A DNA stretch of 64,000 nt from Phytomonospora endophytica (GCF_014202425.1 NZ_JACHGT010000001.1:103160-167159); one strand, 5' to 3'. Positions 39,024 through 47,764 are shown, counted from the stretch's first letter. The notes: generated by a model not told the origin, from the sequence alone. Numbers and translations are program-made.

Positions 39024-40229
39024 GTGACTCGAGCAGCGCACCCGATCAAAAAAGCCTGGTTGTCGACCACCGGAGACACCGGCGCGCAGAACTACGACGA
39101 GTTCGCCAATGACGCCGAAATCACTGACATCATCACCGCCAATCCGGCCTCCGCACTAGCGGTCGAAATGCCGCATCTGACGCCCGAGGCGCTCGCCGCC
39201 GGGCTCACCTTCGAGCAGGCCCTCCCGCAGGCCGCCGAGCGCCTCGCCGCGCTCCAGGCCGCCGGCCGCTTCACCGGCCACGACGACGTCGTCGTGGTCT
39301 ACCGCATCTCCGATGAGCAGCAGGCCGCCTACGGCGTGTGGTGCCTGGTCGACACCGACCAGATCTCCACCAGCGCCGACGAGCCGGGCCTGGTCATCCG
39401 CAACGAGGACGTCTTCATCGAGAAGGTCCGCCAGCGGGCCGCGCTCACCGCCGAGCTCGGCAGCCTGCTGTCGCCGGTCCTGTTGATGCAGACCGGATCC
39501 GGCAAGGAACTGCACGCCGCACTCGCCGAGCTGTCGGCGACCCTCGGGGACCCCGCCGCCGTCGACGTCGACCCGGCCGGGCGACGCCACGAGATCTGGC
39601 CGGTCACCGGCCCGGCGGCCGACGCGATCCTCGAACTGGCCACCGGCGGGGACCTCATCGTCGCCGACGGGAACCACCGCAGCCTCGCCGCGCAGATCGG
39701 TGAACTGCCGCGCTTCCTGGCCGTCGTCACGACACCGGAGTCGGTGGCGATCCAGCCCTACCACCGGCTGATCGCGAAGCTCCCGGTCCCGCTCGCCGAC
39801 CTCTTCGCCGCCCTGCACGGGGCCGGCGTCGACGTCGTCGAGGTCGACGGCCCGCCCGCGGTCCCCGCGGTCGGCGGTCCGGTCCGGTTGTACACCGACG
39901 GCCGTTCCTTCGATGTGACTCTCCCCACGGGTGACGGCAGTGTCGTCGACCAGCTCGACCACGCGCTGGTCGAGCGGCTGATCCTGCGCGGCGCCCTCAA
40001 CCTCGACCCGGGTGACAAGCGCGTCACCTATGTCGGCGGCGACTACCCGCCGTCGTGGCTGGCGGGGGAGGTCGACGAAGGCCGCGCCGACGTCGCCGTC
40101 CTCATCGCGCCGGTCACCGTCGAAGACTTCATCGCGGTCAACCTCGACCGGCTGAAGATGCCCCGAAAGAGCACCTGGTTCACCCCGAAGGCCCGTGCCG
40201 GGCTCGTCCTGGCCCAACTGGAGAACTGA
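39024..40229 (+). CDS. DUF1015 family protein
   Basis: 401 residues. It matches the pattern of DUF1015 proteins: N-terminal YDEFANDAEI and ITANPASALAVEMPH, VYRIS strand, the conserved IVADGNHRSLAA motif near the middle, and a C-terminal TVEDFIAVNLDRLKMPRKST with FTPKARAGLVL. The family has a proposed kinase or phosphate-transfer role in some bacteria, but no general function is established. The GTG at 39024 was chosen from the leaderless box and because conserved sequence begins soon after. rpiB follows 7 bp downstream. Confidence 0.8.
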   Translation: MTRAAHPIKKAWLSTTGDTGAQNYDEFANDAEITDIITANPASALAVEMPHLTPEALAAGLTFEQALPQAAERLAALQAAGRFTGHDDVVVVYRISDEQQAAYGVWCLVDTDQISTSADEPGLVIRNEDVFIEKVRQRAALTAELGSLLSPVLLMQTGSGKELHAALAELSATLGDPAAVDVDPAGRRHEIWPVTGPAADAILELATGGDLIVADGNHRSLAAQIGELPRFLAVVTTPESVAIQPYHRLIAKLPVPLADLFAALHGAGVDVVEVDGPPAVPAVGGPVRLYTDGRSFDVTLPTGDGSVVDQLDHALVERLILRGALNLDPGDKRVTYVGGDYPPSWLAGEVDEGRADVAVLIAPVTVEDFIAVNLDRLKMPRKSTWFTPKARAGLVLAQLEN

Positions 40230-40236
40230 TCTGAAG

Positions 40237-40707
40237 ATGCGCGTCTACCTCGGCTCCGACCACGCCGGATACGAATTCAAGGAGCACCTGGCCAAGCACC
40301 TGAACGAGAGCGGTCACGACGTGATCGACGTGGGCCCGAACGCCTACGACGCCGAGGACGACTACCCGCCGTTCTGCCTGGCGACGGCCGCGCGGGTCGT
40401 CGCCGACCCGGGCAGCCTCGGCGTGGTGATCGGCGGTTCCGGCAACGGCGAGCAGATCGCGGCCAACAAGGTCGCCGGCACGCGTGCCGCGCTGGCCTGG
40501 AGCGAGGAGACGGCGCGCCTGGCCCGTCAGCACAACGACGCCAACGTCGTCTCCATCGGCGCCCGCATGCACGGCGCCGAGGAGGCGGTGGCGATCGTGG
40601 ACGCCTTCCTCGCCACGGACTTCAGCGGCGAGTCGCGGCATTCACGACGGATCGGGCAACTGGCCGAGTACGAACGGACCCGGGAGCTTCCGGCACTGCC
40701 GGGCTAA
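40237..40707 (+). CDS. rpiB: Ribose-5-phosphate isomerase B
   Basis: 156 residues. It interconverts ribose-5-phosphate and ribulose-5-phosphate in the pentose phosphate pathway. Motifs: YLGSDHAGYEFKEHL, DYPPFC, GGSGNGEQIAANKV and SRRIGQLAEYE. The Cys used as base in the E. coli enzyme is absent; the GNGEQ Glu occupies the corresponding loop, as in the mycobacterial enzyme. The ATG lies 7 bp after the DUF1015 stop, with AAG-type sequence upstream, so it is in that operon. Confidence 0.95.
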   Translation: MRVYLGSDHAGYEFKEHLAKHLNESGHDVIDVGPNAYDAEDDYPPFCLATAARVVADPGSLGVVIGGSGNGEQIAANKVAGTRAALAWSEETARLARQHNDANVVSIGARMHGAEEAVAIVDAFLATDFSGESRHSRRIGQLAEYERTRELPALPG

Positions 40708-40734
40708 CCTGGAATCAGCGACGAGGGAGGGGCG

Positions 40735-41385
40735 ATGAGGCAGGGTTCAAGGGATTGGGAGACGACCCGGCGCACGCCCCACCCTCCACAAGAGACGCAG
40801 GACACGTCGCGCACCCGGCGGCTGCACCCGTCGCCGGAGGAGTCGACCCGCACCGAACGGATCCCGCGCGGCCCGCAGCGGCCGTACGAGAGCCCGGTGA
40901 GCGGGCCGCCGGTCTCGCCGGCCGGCCCGACGATGCGCGGCCGCGCCACGGTCCCGTCGCAGCGGCCGCAGTCGGCGGCGCACGTCGAGTACGACACCCT
41001 GACCGACCTGCCGCAGCGGCACAAGGTCCCGTGGTTCGGTCCCGACGGCCGCCTCGGCGGTTCCCGCCGCGGTCTCGAACTGTCGATCGCGGCCGGGCTG
41101 TTCGCCTTCGTCGCGTGGGGCGTGTGGGCCTTCGACAACAACGTCGGCAGCTTCGTGACGCACGTCGTGTTCTTCCTGTTCGTGGTGCTCGTCGCCGTCG
41201 GTGTCTTCTGCGCCGCCCGGCTGGCCGGCTACTACCTGTACTCGCGGGTCCTGCGCCGCCGCCGCGGCAGCGCGCGCCTGTCACACCTGCTGACGGCGGT
41301 GTTCCTGGTGATGGCCGGGATCGGCTGGCTCAAGGACGTCCGGGTCATCGCCGAGGGACTGGACTGGATCAAGGGGCTCATGTGA
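40735..41385 (+). CDS. Membrane protein of unknown function
   Basis: 216 residues. The first ~105 are Pro/Arg/Ser/Thr-rich and disordered, followed by three hydrophobic segments (LELSIAAGLFAFVAWGVWAF, HVVFFLFVVLVAVGVFCAA and LLTAVFLVMAGIGWL) separated by a basic loop (RVLRRRRGSARL). GGGAGGGG sits right before the ATG. It is 27 bp behind rpiB and probably in the same transcript. I recognise no domain. Confidence 0.7.
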   Translation: MRQGSRDWETTRRTPHPPQETQDTSRTRRLHPSPEESTRTERIPRGPQRPYESPVSGPPVSPAGPTMRGRATVPSQRPQSAAHVEYDTLTDLPQRHKVPWFGPDGRLGGSRRGLELSIAAGLFAFVAWGVWAFDNNVGSFVTHVVFFLFVVLVAVGVFCAARLAGYYLYSRVLRRRRGSARLSHLLTAVFLVMAGIGWLKDVRVIAEGLDWIKGLM

Positions 41386-41507
41386 CGCCTGAGGTGTCCT
41401 GAGCGGGAAACCAGTGGTCCACGACACGAAACTTTGTCGGCGTCTGATACAACGAAACCCCCCCTGGGACCGTCTCTATTACGGACCCCTTTACAGGAGG
41501 AACGACG

Positions 41508-42380
41508 TTGTCTACCCCCACTCAGACGCTCGGCATGACCAAGGAGCAGCGCGCGGACTTCGAGCGCGACGGCTTCATCATGCTCAAGGGCGCCCTCACC
41601 GCCGATGAAGTGGCGACGTACGCCGCGGGCATCGACCGCGTGTACGAAGAGGAGAAGGCCGCCGACCGCTTGAGCCCGCAGGGCTCGATGCACAAGCTGT
41701 CGGCCGTGACCAGCTGCCCCGAACTCGCGCCGCTGCTCAACCACCCCAAGACGTTCCCCATGGTCTGGTCGATGATCGGCTGGAACGTGCACGTCTACCA
41801 CTCGCACCTCGACAAGCACCCGCCGATCCCGGGCCGCCGCCCGCCGCGGTTCGAGTGGCACCAGGACGGTGGCCGCCAGAACCGCGAGCTGGAGACCGAC
41901 CCGCGGCCGCGCCTGTCGGTCAAGCTCGCCTACTGGCTCTCCGACGTGTCGGAGCCGGGCCGCGGCAACCTCAAGGTCGTTCCGGGCAGCCACAAGACCA
42001 ACTGGATCGAGGGTCCGCCGAAGCGGGACATGGAATGGCCCGACCCGCCCGGCGCCATCGAGGTCACCGCCGACGCCGGCGACGTGATCTTCTTCGACCG
42101 CCGCATCTGGCACGCGCGTTCCGACAACTACTCCGACGTCACGCGCAAGGTCGTGTTCTTCGGGTACACCCCGCGCTGGATCACCGTCCGCGACGAGGTC
42201 CACCACCTCCCCAGCGAGTCGTGGTGGAACGACCTGGACCCGGTCCAGCAGCAGCTCCTCGACGGCATCAGCGACAACGGCGACCACCACTGGGGCCACT
42301 GGCCCAAGGAGGTCCCGCTGTACAACTGGCTCGCCGAGCGCGACCTGTTCGACGCGGACAACCCCCCGCTCAAAGCCTGA
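41508..42380 (+). CDS. Phytanoyl-CoA dioxygenase (PhyH) family Fe(II)/2-oxoglutarate oxygenase
   Basis: 290 residues, one double-stranded beta-helix domain. Iron ligands: His118 and Asp120 in FEWHQDGG, and His202 in RRIWHARSDN. The 2-oxoglutarate-binding Arg lies in the following strand (TRKVVFFGYTPRW). PhyH-family enzymes hydroxylate diverse small molecules, so the substrate cannot be named. The start is a rare TTG (41508), supported by an ideal AGGAGG 7 bp upstream. The stop overlaps the pyrE ATG by 1 bp, so the two are coupled. Confidence 0.85.
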   Translation: MSTPTQTLGMTKEQRADFERDGFIMLKGALTADEVATYAAGIDRVYEEEKAADRLSPQGSMHKLSAVTSCPELAPLLNHPKTFPMVWSMIGWNVHVYHSHLDKHPPIPGRRPPRFEWHQDGGRQNRELETDPRPRLSVKLAYWLSDVSEPGRGNLKVVPGSHKTNWIEGPPKRDMEWPDPPGAIEVTADAGDVIFFDRRIWHARSDNYSDVTRKVVFFGYTPRWITVRDEVHHLPSESWWNDLDPVQQQLLDGISDNGDHHWGHWPKEVPLYNWLAERDLFDADNPPLKA

Positions 42381-42892
42381 TGGCCAATCTGGCATCGCGC
42401 CTTCACGCGCGTTCGCACCTGACCGGCAGCTTCACGCTCCGGTCAGGTGCCACCACGACCGAGTACTTCGACAAGTACCTGTTCGAGTCCGACCCGAAGC
42501 TCCTCGACGAGATCGCCGCGACGCTCGCGCCGCTGGTGCCTCCCGGCGTCGACGCGCTCGCCGGACTCGAACTCGGCGGGATCCCGATCGCCGTGGCGCT
42601 GTCCATGCGGACCGGACTGCCGATGCGCTTCGTGCGCAAGGAGGCCAAGCCGTACGGCACCTGCCGGCTCGCCGAGGGCGGGCGCATCGACGCGATGCGG
42701 CTGCTGATCGTCGAGGACGTGGTGAGCACCGGTGGCGCGATCCTCGACGCCGTGCGCGAACTGCGGGCCGGTGGCGCGAAGGTCGTCGAGGCGTTGTGCG
42801 TGATCGACCGCGAGACGGGTGGCGTTGAGAACCTGGCGGCCGAGGGCGTGCGCCTGCGGGCGCTGTACCGCATGTCGGAACTGGTGGCCTAG
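42380..42892 (+). CDS. pyrE: Orotate phosphoribosyltransferase
   Basis: 170 residues. It transfers phosphoribosyl from PRPP to orotate in pyrimidine synthesis. Motifs: FTLRSG near the N-terminus, FDKYLFESDPKLL, LGGIPIAVALSM, VRKEAKPYGT, and the PRPP-binding LLIVEDVVSTGGAILDAV. The ATG overlaps the dioxygenase stop (TGATG). No other pyr gene is nearby, which is normal for actinomycetes. Confidence 0.92.
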   Translation: MANLASRLHARSHLTGSFTLRSGATTTEYFDKYLFESDPKLLDEIAATLAPLVPPGVDALAGLELGGIPIAVALSMRTGLPMRFVRKEAKPYGTCRLAEGGRIDAMRLLIVEDVVSTGGAILDAVRELRAGGAKVVEALCVIDRETGGVENLAAEGVRLRALYRMSELVA

Positions 42893-42961
42893 GGCCCGCC
42901 GCGCGGGTGGGCGTAACCCGGTCGCGCGGTCTCGGCGGTACCGGTTAGTCTGGTACCGCTC

Positions 42962-43032
42962 GCGGGCGTAGCTCAATGGTAGAGCCTCAGTCTTCCAAAC
43001 TGATTACGCGAGTTCGATTCTCGTCGCCCGCT
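42962..43032 (+). tRNA. tRNA-Gly (anticodon TCC)
   Basis: 71 nt. The acceptor stem GCGGGCG pairs with CGCCCGC (42962-42968 with 43025-43031), and base 43032 is the discriminator T. D-loop GCTCAATGGTAGAGC, anticodon loop CTTCCAA within CAGT/ACTG, and T-arm with GTTCGATTC. CCA is not encoded. TAGTCT at 42946-42951 is a plausible -10 box. Confidence 0.95.
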
Positions 43033-43038
43033 CGGTAC

Positions 43039-43065
43039 GAACCCCACGTCCTGGACGTGGGGTTC
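43039..43065. terminator. Terminator after tRNA-Gly
   Basis: A perfect 12-bp stem GAACCCCACGTC / GACGTGGGGTTC with a 3-nt loop and a T-rich tail on the plus strand. It also lies immediately past the stop of the convergent PASTA gene. Confidence 0.85.
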
Positions 43066-43067
43066 TT

Positions 43068-43511
43068 TCATGTCTTCTTCGAGCAGGTCAGGACGATCAG
43101 GGCGTCGGCGGGGACCTTGTCGCCGGGCTCGTGGGACTGCTCGACGACGGTCCAGTTCGCCGCGATGATGACGAGGGTGTCCTCGGCGTCGGCCGAGCCG
43201 AGCTCGATGTCGGTGAAGCCGAGACGTTCGAGTTCGTCTCTGGCGATGGCGGCGTTCTGGCCGACGAGGTCGGGCATCGCGATGGGCTCGGGTTCGGCCG
43301 CCGGGGGCGTACTGGCGGCCGGCGTCTTCTGCTCGCCACCGTCGCCGCCGCCCGTCGCCAGCCTCCCCACGACGATGCCGAGCACACAGACGAGCAGGAT
43401 CGCGGCCGCGACCGCCGCGCCGATCAGCAGCGACCTTCCACTGGGGCGGTGCGGGCCCCTGGTCGTCGGGCGTTCCACGAGGCGGGCTCCTCTCGGGCGT
43501 CCTCGTTCCAT
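43068..43511 (-). CDS. Small membrane-anchored PASTA-domain protein
   Basis: 147 residues. A basic N-terminus (~30 residues) precedes a single membrane helix (LLIGAAVAAAILLVCVLGIVV), then a Gly/Pro/Ala linker, then one PASTA domain (MPDLVGQNAAIARDELERLG to the terminal ALIVLTCSKK). PASTA domains bind peptidoglycan fragments or beta-lactams and usually occur in PknB-type kinases or penicillin-binding proteins. Here there is no catalytic partner in the chain. It lies alone between two tRNA genes. The ATG at 43511 lacks a clear Shine-Dalgarno. Confidence 0.8.
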   Translation of the reverse strand: MERGRPRGARLVERPTTRGPHRPSGRSLLIGAAVAAAILLVCVLGIVVGRLATGGGDGGEQKTPAASTPPAAEPEPIAMPDLVGQNAAIARDELERLGFTDIELGSADAEDTLVIIAANWTVVEQSHEPGDKVPADALIVLTCSKKT

Positions 43512-43706
43512 GGTGAGGGCTCGGGCGCGGGTGCGCAACGGGCGTTCCGCCGGTCGCGTCCATAACCCCCACGACGCCGTTCGCGCCGTGTTGTACGCTT
43601 CCTCCGTCGGTGGCCGCCCTGGCGACACCGGCACCAGCACCCACCGCGGCTCCGCATCGGACCGCCGCGCCGCGGGTCTGACGCAAGCCCGTGCGTCGCA
43701 CGGATT

Positions 43707-43780
43707 CGGGACGTGGCGCAGCTTGGTAGCGCACCCGCTTTGGGAGCGGGGGGTCGCAGGTTCAAATCCTGTCGTCCCGA
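43707..43780 (+). tRNA. tRNA-Pro (anticodon TGG)
   Basis: 74 nt. The acceptor stem CGGGACG pairs with CGTCCCG (43707-43713 with 43773-43779), and base 43780 is the discriminator A. D-arm GCGCAGCTTGGTAGCGC, anticodon loop TTTGGGA, and T-arm CAGGTTCAAATCCTG. CCA is not encoded. Confidence 0.95.
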
Positions 43781-43944
43781 CAATTCGCCCGGCCGGCGCC
43801 AACCTCACAGGTGGCATCGGTCATGCTCCATGGGGGAGTGCTTTCACCGTGGCCTAGACTCGGGCGGGGCCCGCATGCTCCCGCCACGATTCGCATGCCA
43901 CACGCACAACACTCACCAATGCCACGTACCAAGGAGTCACGCCT

Positions 43945-45396
43945 GTGAAGAGCACCGTTGAAACCCTGAGCGAAACTCGGGTTCGACTCAACGTCGAGGT
44001 GCCTTTTGAGGAGCTTGAGCCGCAGCTGCGTCAGGCGTACAAGAAGATCGGTGCCCAGGTCCGCATCCCCGGCTTCCGTCCCGGGAAGGCGCCGGCGCGG
44101 ATCATCGACCAGCGCGTCGGGCGCGGCGCCGTCCTCGCCGAGGCGATCGACGCCGCCCTCCCCGAGCAGTACGTCGCCGCGATCAACGAGCACGACATCA
44201 AGGCCCTCGGCCGGCCGACGATCGAGCCCGGCGACATCGAGGACGGCAAGCCGCTGACGTTCACCGCCGAGGTCGACGTGGTGCCCTCGTTCGAGCTGCC
44301 CGACCTGAGCACCCTGACGGTCACCGTCGAGGAGCTCAAGGTCGAGGACTCCGAGGTCGACGAGCAGCTGGAGAGCCTCCGACTCCGCTTCGCCACCCTC
44401 AAGGGCGTCGAGCGCGCCGCCGCCGAAGGCGACTTCGTCTCGATCGACCTGGCCGCGACCATCGACGGCGAGGAGATCGAGGGCGGCTCCGCCACCGGCA
44501 TCTCCCACGAGGTCGGCGCCGGGAACCTCCTCGACGGGCTCGACGAGGCCCTCGTCGGCATGAGCGCGAGCGAGACCAAGACCTTCGTGACCAAGCTCGT
44601 CGGCGGCGACCGCGCCGGTGAGGACGCCGACGTCGAGGTGACCGTCCGCAGCGTGCGCGAGCGCGAGCTCCCCGAGCTCGACGACGACTTCGCCACCCTC
44701 GCCAGCGAGCACGACACGATCGAAGAGCTCCGCGACGACCTGCGCGCGAACCTGACGACGCGGGCCACGCAGACGCGCGCCGAGCAGATTCGCGTCAAGG
44801 CCGCCGAGGTCCTCGTCGAGGCCTCCGGTGTGCCGACGCCCGAGGGCGTCGTCGCCGACGAGGTCGAGCACCGCAAGGGACACCTCGTCGAGCAGATCCA
44901 GCAGCTCGACTCGACCCTTGAGGACTTCCTGGCCCGCCAGGAGAAGACCGTCGAGGAGTTCGACGCCGAGCTCGCCGAGCAGGCCGGGACCGCCATCCGC
45001 AACCAGCTGGTCCTGGACAAGCTCGCCGACGCCGAGAACACCGAGGTCAGCGACCAGGAGCTCACGTTCGCCGTGGTGCAGCAGGCGCAGCGCCAGGGTG
45101 TGCCGCAGGAGCAGCTCCAGCAGTACGCCGACCAGCTGATGCGCTCGGGACAGCTCCGCAGCCTCGTCGCCGACCTCCGCCGCTCGAAGGCGCTGGAGTC
45201 GGTTATCGAGGCCGCGACGGTCGTCGACACCGCCGGCTACACCCTGGGCGAGGACGAGCTCTTCCCCGGCCGCCGCGAAGCCCGCGAGGCCGAGAACACG
45301 GTCTCGGCCGTCGCCGACGCCGAACTGGCCGACGAGGCCGAGGGCGCGGACGCGGGTGCCGTTGCGGACTCGGACTCGGCTGACGAGAGCAAGTAG
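43945..45396 (+). CDS. tig: Trigger factor, ribosome-associated chaperone and peptidyl-prolyl isomerase
   Basis: 483 residues. The N-terminal ribosome-binding domain carries the signature GFRPGKAP. The FKBP-type PPIase domain follows (about residues 150-240), then the helical C-terminal arm. The last ~50 residues are an acidic Ala/Asp/Glu tail common in actinomycetes. It binds near the exit tunnel at ribosomal protein L23. AAGGAG precedes the GTG at 43945. In many actinomycetes tig lies just before clpP1, as here, but an unusual 1.7-kb spacer separates them. Confidence 0.97.
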   Translation: MKSTVETLSETRVRLNVEVPFEELEPQLRQAYKKIGAQVRIPGFRPGKAPARIIDQRVGRGAVLAEAIDAALPEQYVAAINEHDIKALGRPTIEPGDIEDGKPLTFTAEVDVVPSFELPDLSTLTVTVEELKVEDSEVDEQLESLRLRFATLKGVERAAAEGDFVSIDLAATIDGEEIEGGSATGISHEVGAGNLLDGLDEALVGMSASETKTFVTKLVGGDRAGEDADVEVTVRSVRERELPELDDDFATLASEHDTIEELRDDLRANLTTRATQTRAEQIRVKAAEVLVEASGVPTPEGVVADEVEHRKGHLVEQIQQLDSTLEDFLARQEKTVEEFDAELAEQAGTAIRNQLVLDKLADAENTEVSDQELTFAVVQQAQRQGVPQEQLQQYADQLMRSGQLRSLVADLRRSKALESVIEAATVVDTAGYTLGEDELFPGRREAREAENTVSAVADAELADEAEGADAGAVADSDSADESK

Positions 45397-45404
45397 CAGC
45401 GCGA

Positions 45405-45474
45405 CGCGCGGCCGCCCGTAGGCGGCCGCGCGGAGTGCGCGACGGCGCCCGCCCGGGAGGGCGGGCGCCGTTTT
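45405..45474 (+). terminator. Tandem terminator hairpins after tig
   Basis: The first stem has 12 bp (45405-45416 with 45421-45432). The second has 12 bp (45443-45454 with 45459-45470) and is followed by TTTT, a classical intrinsic terminator. Trigger factor is therefore not co-transcribed with clpP1. Confidence 0.9.
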
Positions 45475-47042
45475 CGGTGGGTGGGTTCGGGGCGGCGGTT
45501 TGGGGGCGGCCGGGTTCCCCCGCGCGGTTCCCCGGCCCGCCGCTTGCTTGCCAGGCGGTGCCTGCCGCGTTCCTCGCCCTGTCCTGTGTCCTGCCCTGCC
45601 CTGCCCGCACGCCCCGCCAGGGCCGTCCACTCTGCCCGGCCGTCTGCCCTCGCCCCGCTCGCCACGTCCGCCCGGCACCGCCTCCTTTCGCTGCCCCCGG
45701 CCGCCCGGCTCCGCGCGGTTCCGCTCGCCTGGCCGCGAAGCTGTGTCGGCCCGCTTGCTCGCCTGTGACACCGTGTTGGCCCGGCCCGCTCGCCGACGGT
45801 TGTGTCCTCCCGGCCCACCGCTTGCTTGCCAGGCGGTGTCAGCCCGCGCCCGCTCCGCCCGCTGGCCTTGCCCTGGCGTCTTGCGCTGTCGTCTTGCGCT
45901 GTCGTGCCGCCTTGCTCTGCCGTGCCCGGCTCCGCCCACTTGTTCGCCCGCCGGGTGCTCCCCGGCCCGCCGTTTGCCAGCCAGACCTTGTCGCCACGCT
46001 GGGCCGCCTGCCGCGTCTCCCGCCCGTTCGCCTGCCCTCGTTCGCTCGCACGCCACGCCGCTCGTCCGGCCGCCGAGCCTTCCTTGGCTCGGCGTCCGTC
46101 CGCTACGCCGTGTCGGCCCCGTTCGCCCGGGTCCGCTCGTCGTGCCCGGCTGGCCCTGGTTCCGCTCGCCAGCCCGCGCCGTCGCCCTGCCGTTCGGGCG
46201 CCACGCCCGCACTTCCCGCCCTGTCTTCCCTGCCTTGCCGGTCGCATGTCATGCCACGCCTGCTCCGCGCTGCCCACACGGCTTGACCCGCCCTGCCGTC
46301 CTGCCCGTCGGCCCGGCCCTACTCGGGCGCCTTGCACTGCCCTGCCCGGCCCCGCCGGGTGGTCCGCCTGCCGTGTCTTCCCCGCCCATCGCGTGCCCGC
46401 TGCGCCGTGTCCGCCGCCGCGCCGGCACCGGCCTCTCACTCGTTCGCCCGCTTGCGCCCCGCCGCTCGCCCGCCCAGGCTCGCTTGGCCACTGCGCTCTG
46501 CCGTGCCGGCCCTACCGGTCTGTCTCGCTCGCTTCCACGCCTCCGCTTCCGCATCGGGCTCCCGGCTCCGCGGCTGGTTCGGCTCGGGTGAGGTTCGCGG
46601 GTGGCCTGTCGGTTCGCACGGCCGGTGACGGCTGTGGCGGACGGGGTCGCGGCTCCTGCCGAAGCCGGATCGGGTGGGTTGTCCTTCGCTGATCCGGTGC
46701 TCGCGAGCCGAGCGCAGGTGATCCGCAGGCGTGCTCTGAGCGGAGGCGAGATTCGCGTGTCCCCCACACCACCGTCCGGCGTTGGCGCGGGTATCCGGCC
46801 GAGTCTTGGCGGGTGGCTCCCCGCCGGTCCGCGTGGGCTGGAGTCGAGCCCTGCGGCTCGCGGGCGGGAGGCGGCCCCCGCCCCGCCGTCAGTCTCACGC
46901 CGAGGTCTGGTGCAGGTGCGGTGCCCCCGCCGGTCCGTGCCCCCACGGCGAGCTCACGTCGGCGGCTCGCCCTCGCGCCTCCTCGCCCCGAATGTCCGAG
47001 CGCGAACGACCCCCGTCCCCTTCTATTCCGCTTCACCCCTTT
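45475..47042. repeat. Gene-free, strongly strand-skewed, repeat-containing tract between tig and clpP1
   Basis: From about 45540 to 46560 the plus strand is C/T-rich and nearly lacks A (for example 1 A against 16 T in 45541-45600). A 30-bp block with CCGCTTGCTTGCCAGGCGGT recurs at 45531 and 45809 (one mismatch) and in degenerate form at 45961. Short CCCTG runs and a 13-bp tandem duplication (45878-45903) also occur. The open frames (for example 816 residues on minus, 363 on plus) are Arg/Pro/Ala-rich artefacts of the skew. From 46560 on the composition returns toward normal, still with no recognisable gene. Confidence 0.75.
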
Positions 47043-47046
47043 GCTG

Positions 47047-47060
47047 CGCTGACAGCGAAC
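47047..47060 (+). promoter_or_regulatory. ClgR-like operator upstream of clpP1
   Basis: CGCTGACAGCGAAC matches the core of the actinobacterial ClgR consensus (CGCYNANRGCGWWS). ClgR activates clpP1P2 and clpC in Streptomyces, Corynebacterium and Mycobacterium. Its centre is about 57 bp before the predicted transcription start. Confidence 0.65.
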
Positions 47061-47098
47061 AAACGCCTGCCGCTCCCGGATTTCCGGCCGCCACCGAC

Positions 47099-47104
47099 TA
47101 GGGT
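47099..47104 (+). promoter_or_regulatory. Putative -10 box of clpP1P2
   Basis: TAGGGT, 42 bp before the clpP1 ATG. The -35 position has no good match, which fits dependence on an activator bound at 47047-47060. Confidence 0.45.
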
Positions 47105-47146
47105 CGGCGATGCGACAGACATCCACTACGGACCTGAGAGGGCGCA

Positions 47147-47764
47147 ATGAGCGATCTGACTCTCCCCAGCGCAGCGATCGTCGCGCGCGCCGCCGAGACC
47201 GGCAGTCTCGACGACCGGGTGTTCGACCGGCTGCTCAAGGAGCGCATCATCTTCCTCGGCAGTGAGGTCAACGACGAGGTTGCCAACAGGCTTTGCGCCC
47301 AGTTGCTGCTGCTTGCCGCCGAAGACCCCGAGCGCGACATCCAGCTCTACATCAACTCGCCCGGTGGTTCCGTCTACGCCGGTATGGCCATCTACGACAC
47401 GATGCAGTTCATCCCGAACGACGTCGCCACGCTCGCCATGGGCATGGCCGCGTCGATGGGCCAGCTGCTCCTGTGCGCCGGAACCCCCGGCAAGCGGTCC
47501 GCCCTCCCGCACACGCGGGTCATGATGCACCAGCCTTCGGGCGGCATCGGCGGCACGGCGTCCGATGTGGCCATCCTCGCCGAGCAGATGCTGTACACCA
47601 AGAAGATGTTCCAGGAGCGGGTCGCCCACCACACGGGGCGGACGGTCGAGGAGATCGAGGCCGACTCCGACCGCGACCGCTGGTTCACCGCCGAAGAGGC
47701 TAAGGACTACGGATTCATCGACAAAGTCGTGACGGGTGCGGCTCAGCTGCCGTCGAACGGGTAA
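47147..47764 (+). CDS. clpP1: ATP-dependent Clp protease proteolytic subunit 1
   Basis: 205 residues. This is a serine protease that forms a mixed tetradecamer with ClpP2 in actinomycetes. Catalytic triad: Ser103 in MAASMGQ, His128 in MMHQPSGG, Asp177 in DRDRWF. Substrate-groove motif INSPGGSVYAG. The ATG follows GAGAGGG. clpP2 begins 10 bp after the stop, giving the usual clpP1P2 operon. Confidence 0.97.
   Translation: MSDLTLPSAAIVARAAETGSLDDRVFDRLLKERIIFLGSEVNDEVANRLCAQLLLLAAEDPERDIQLYINSPGGSVYAGMAIYDTMQFIPNDVATLAMGMAASMGQLLLCAGTPGKRSALPHTRVMMHQPSGGIGGTASDVAILAEQMLYTKKMFQERVAHHTGRTVEEIEADSDRDRWFTAEEAKDYGFIDKVVTGAAQLPSNG

Noticed and set aside
42962-43780. Genomic island bounded by the two tRNA genes
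   Set aside because: No integrase, no duplicated tRNA 3' end, and only one ordinary-composition gene between them.
43762-46212. 816-residue minus-strand frame and plus-strand frames at 45435-46692
   Set aside because: They arise from the A-depleted composition. Residues are almost all Arg, Pro, Ala and Gly, and the minus frame also runs antisense to tig.
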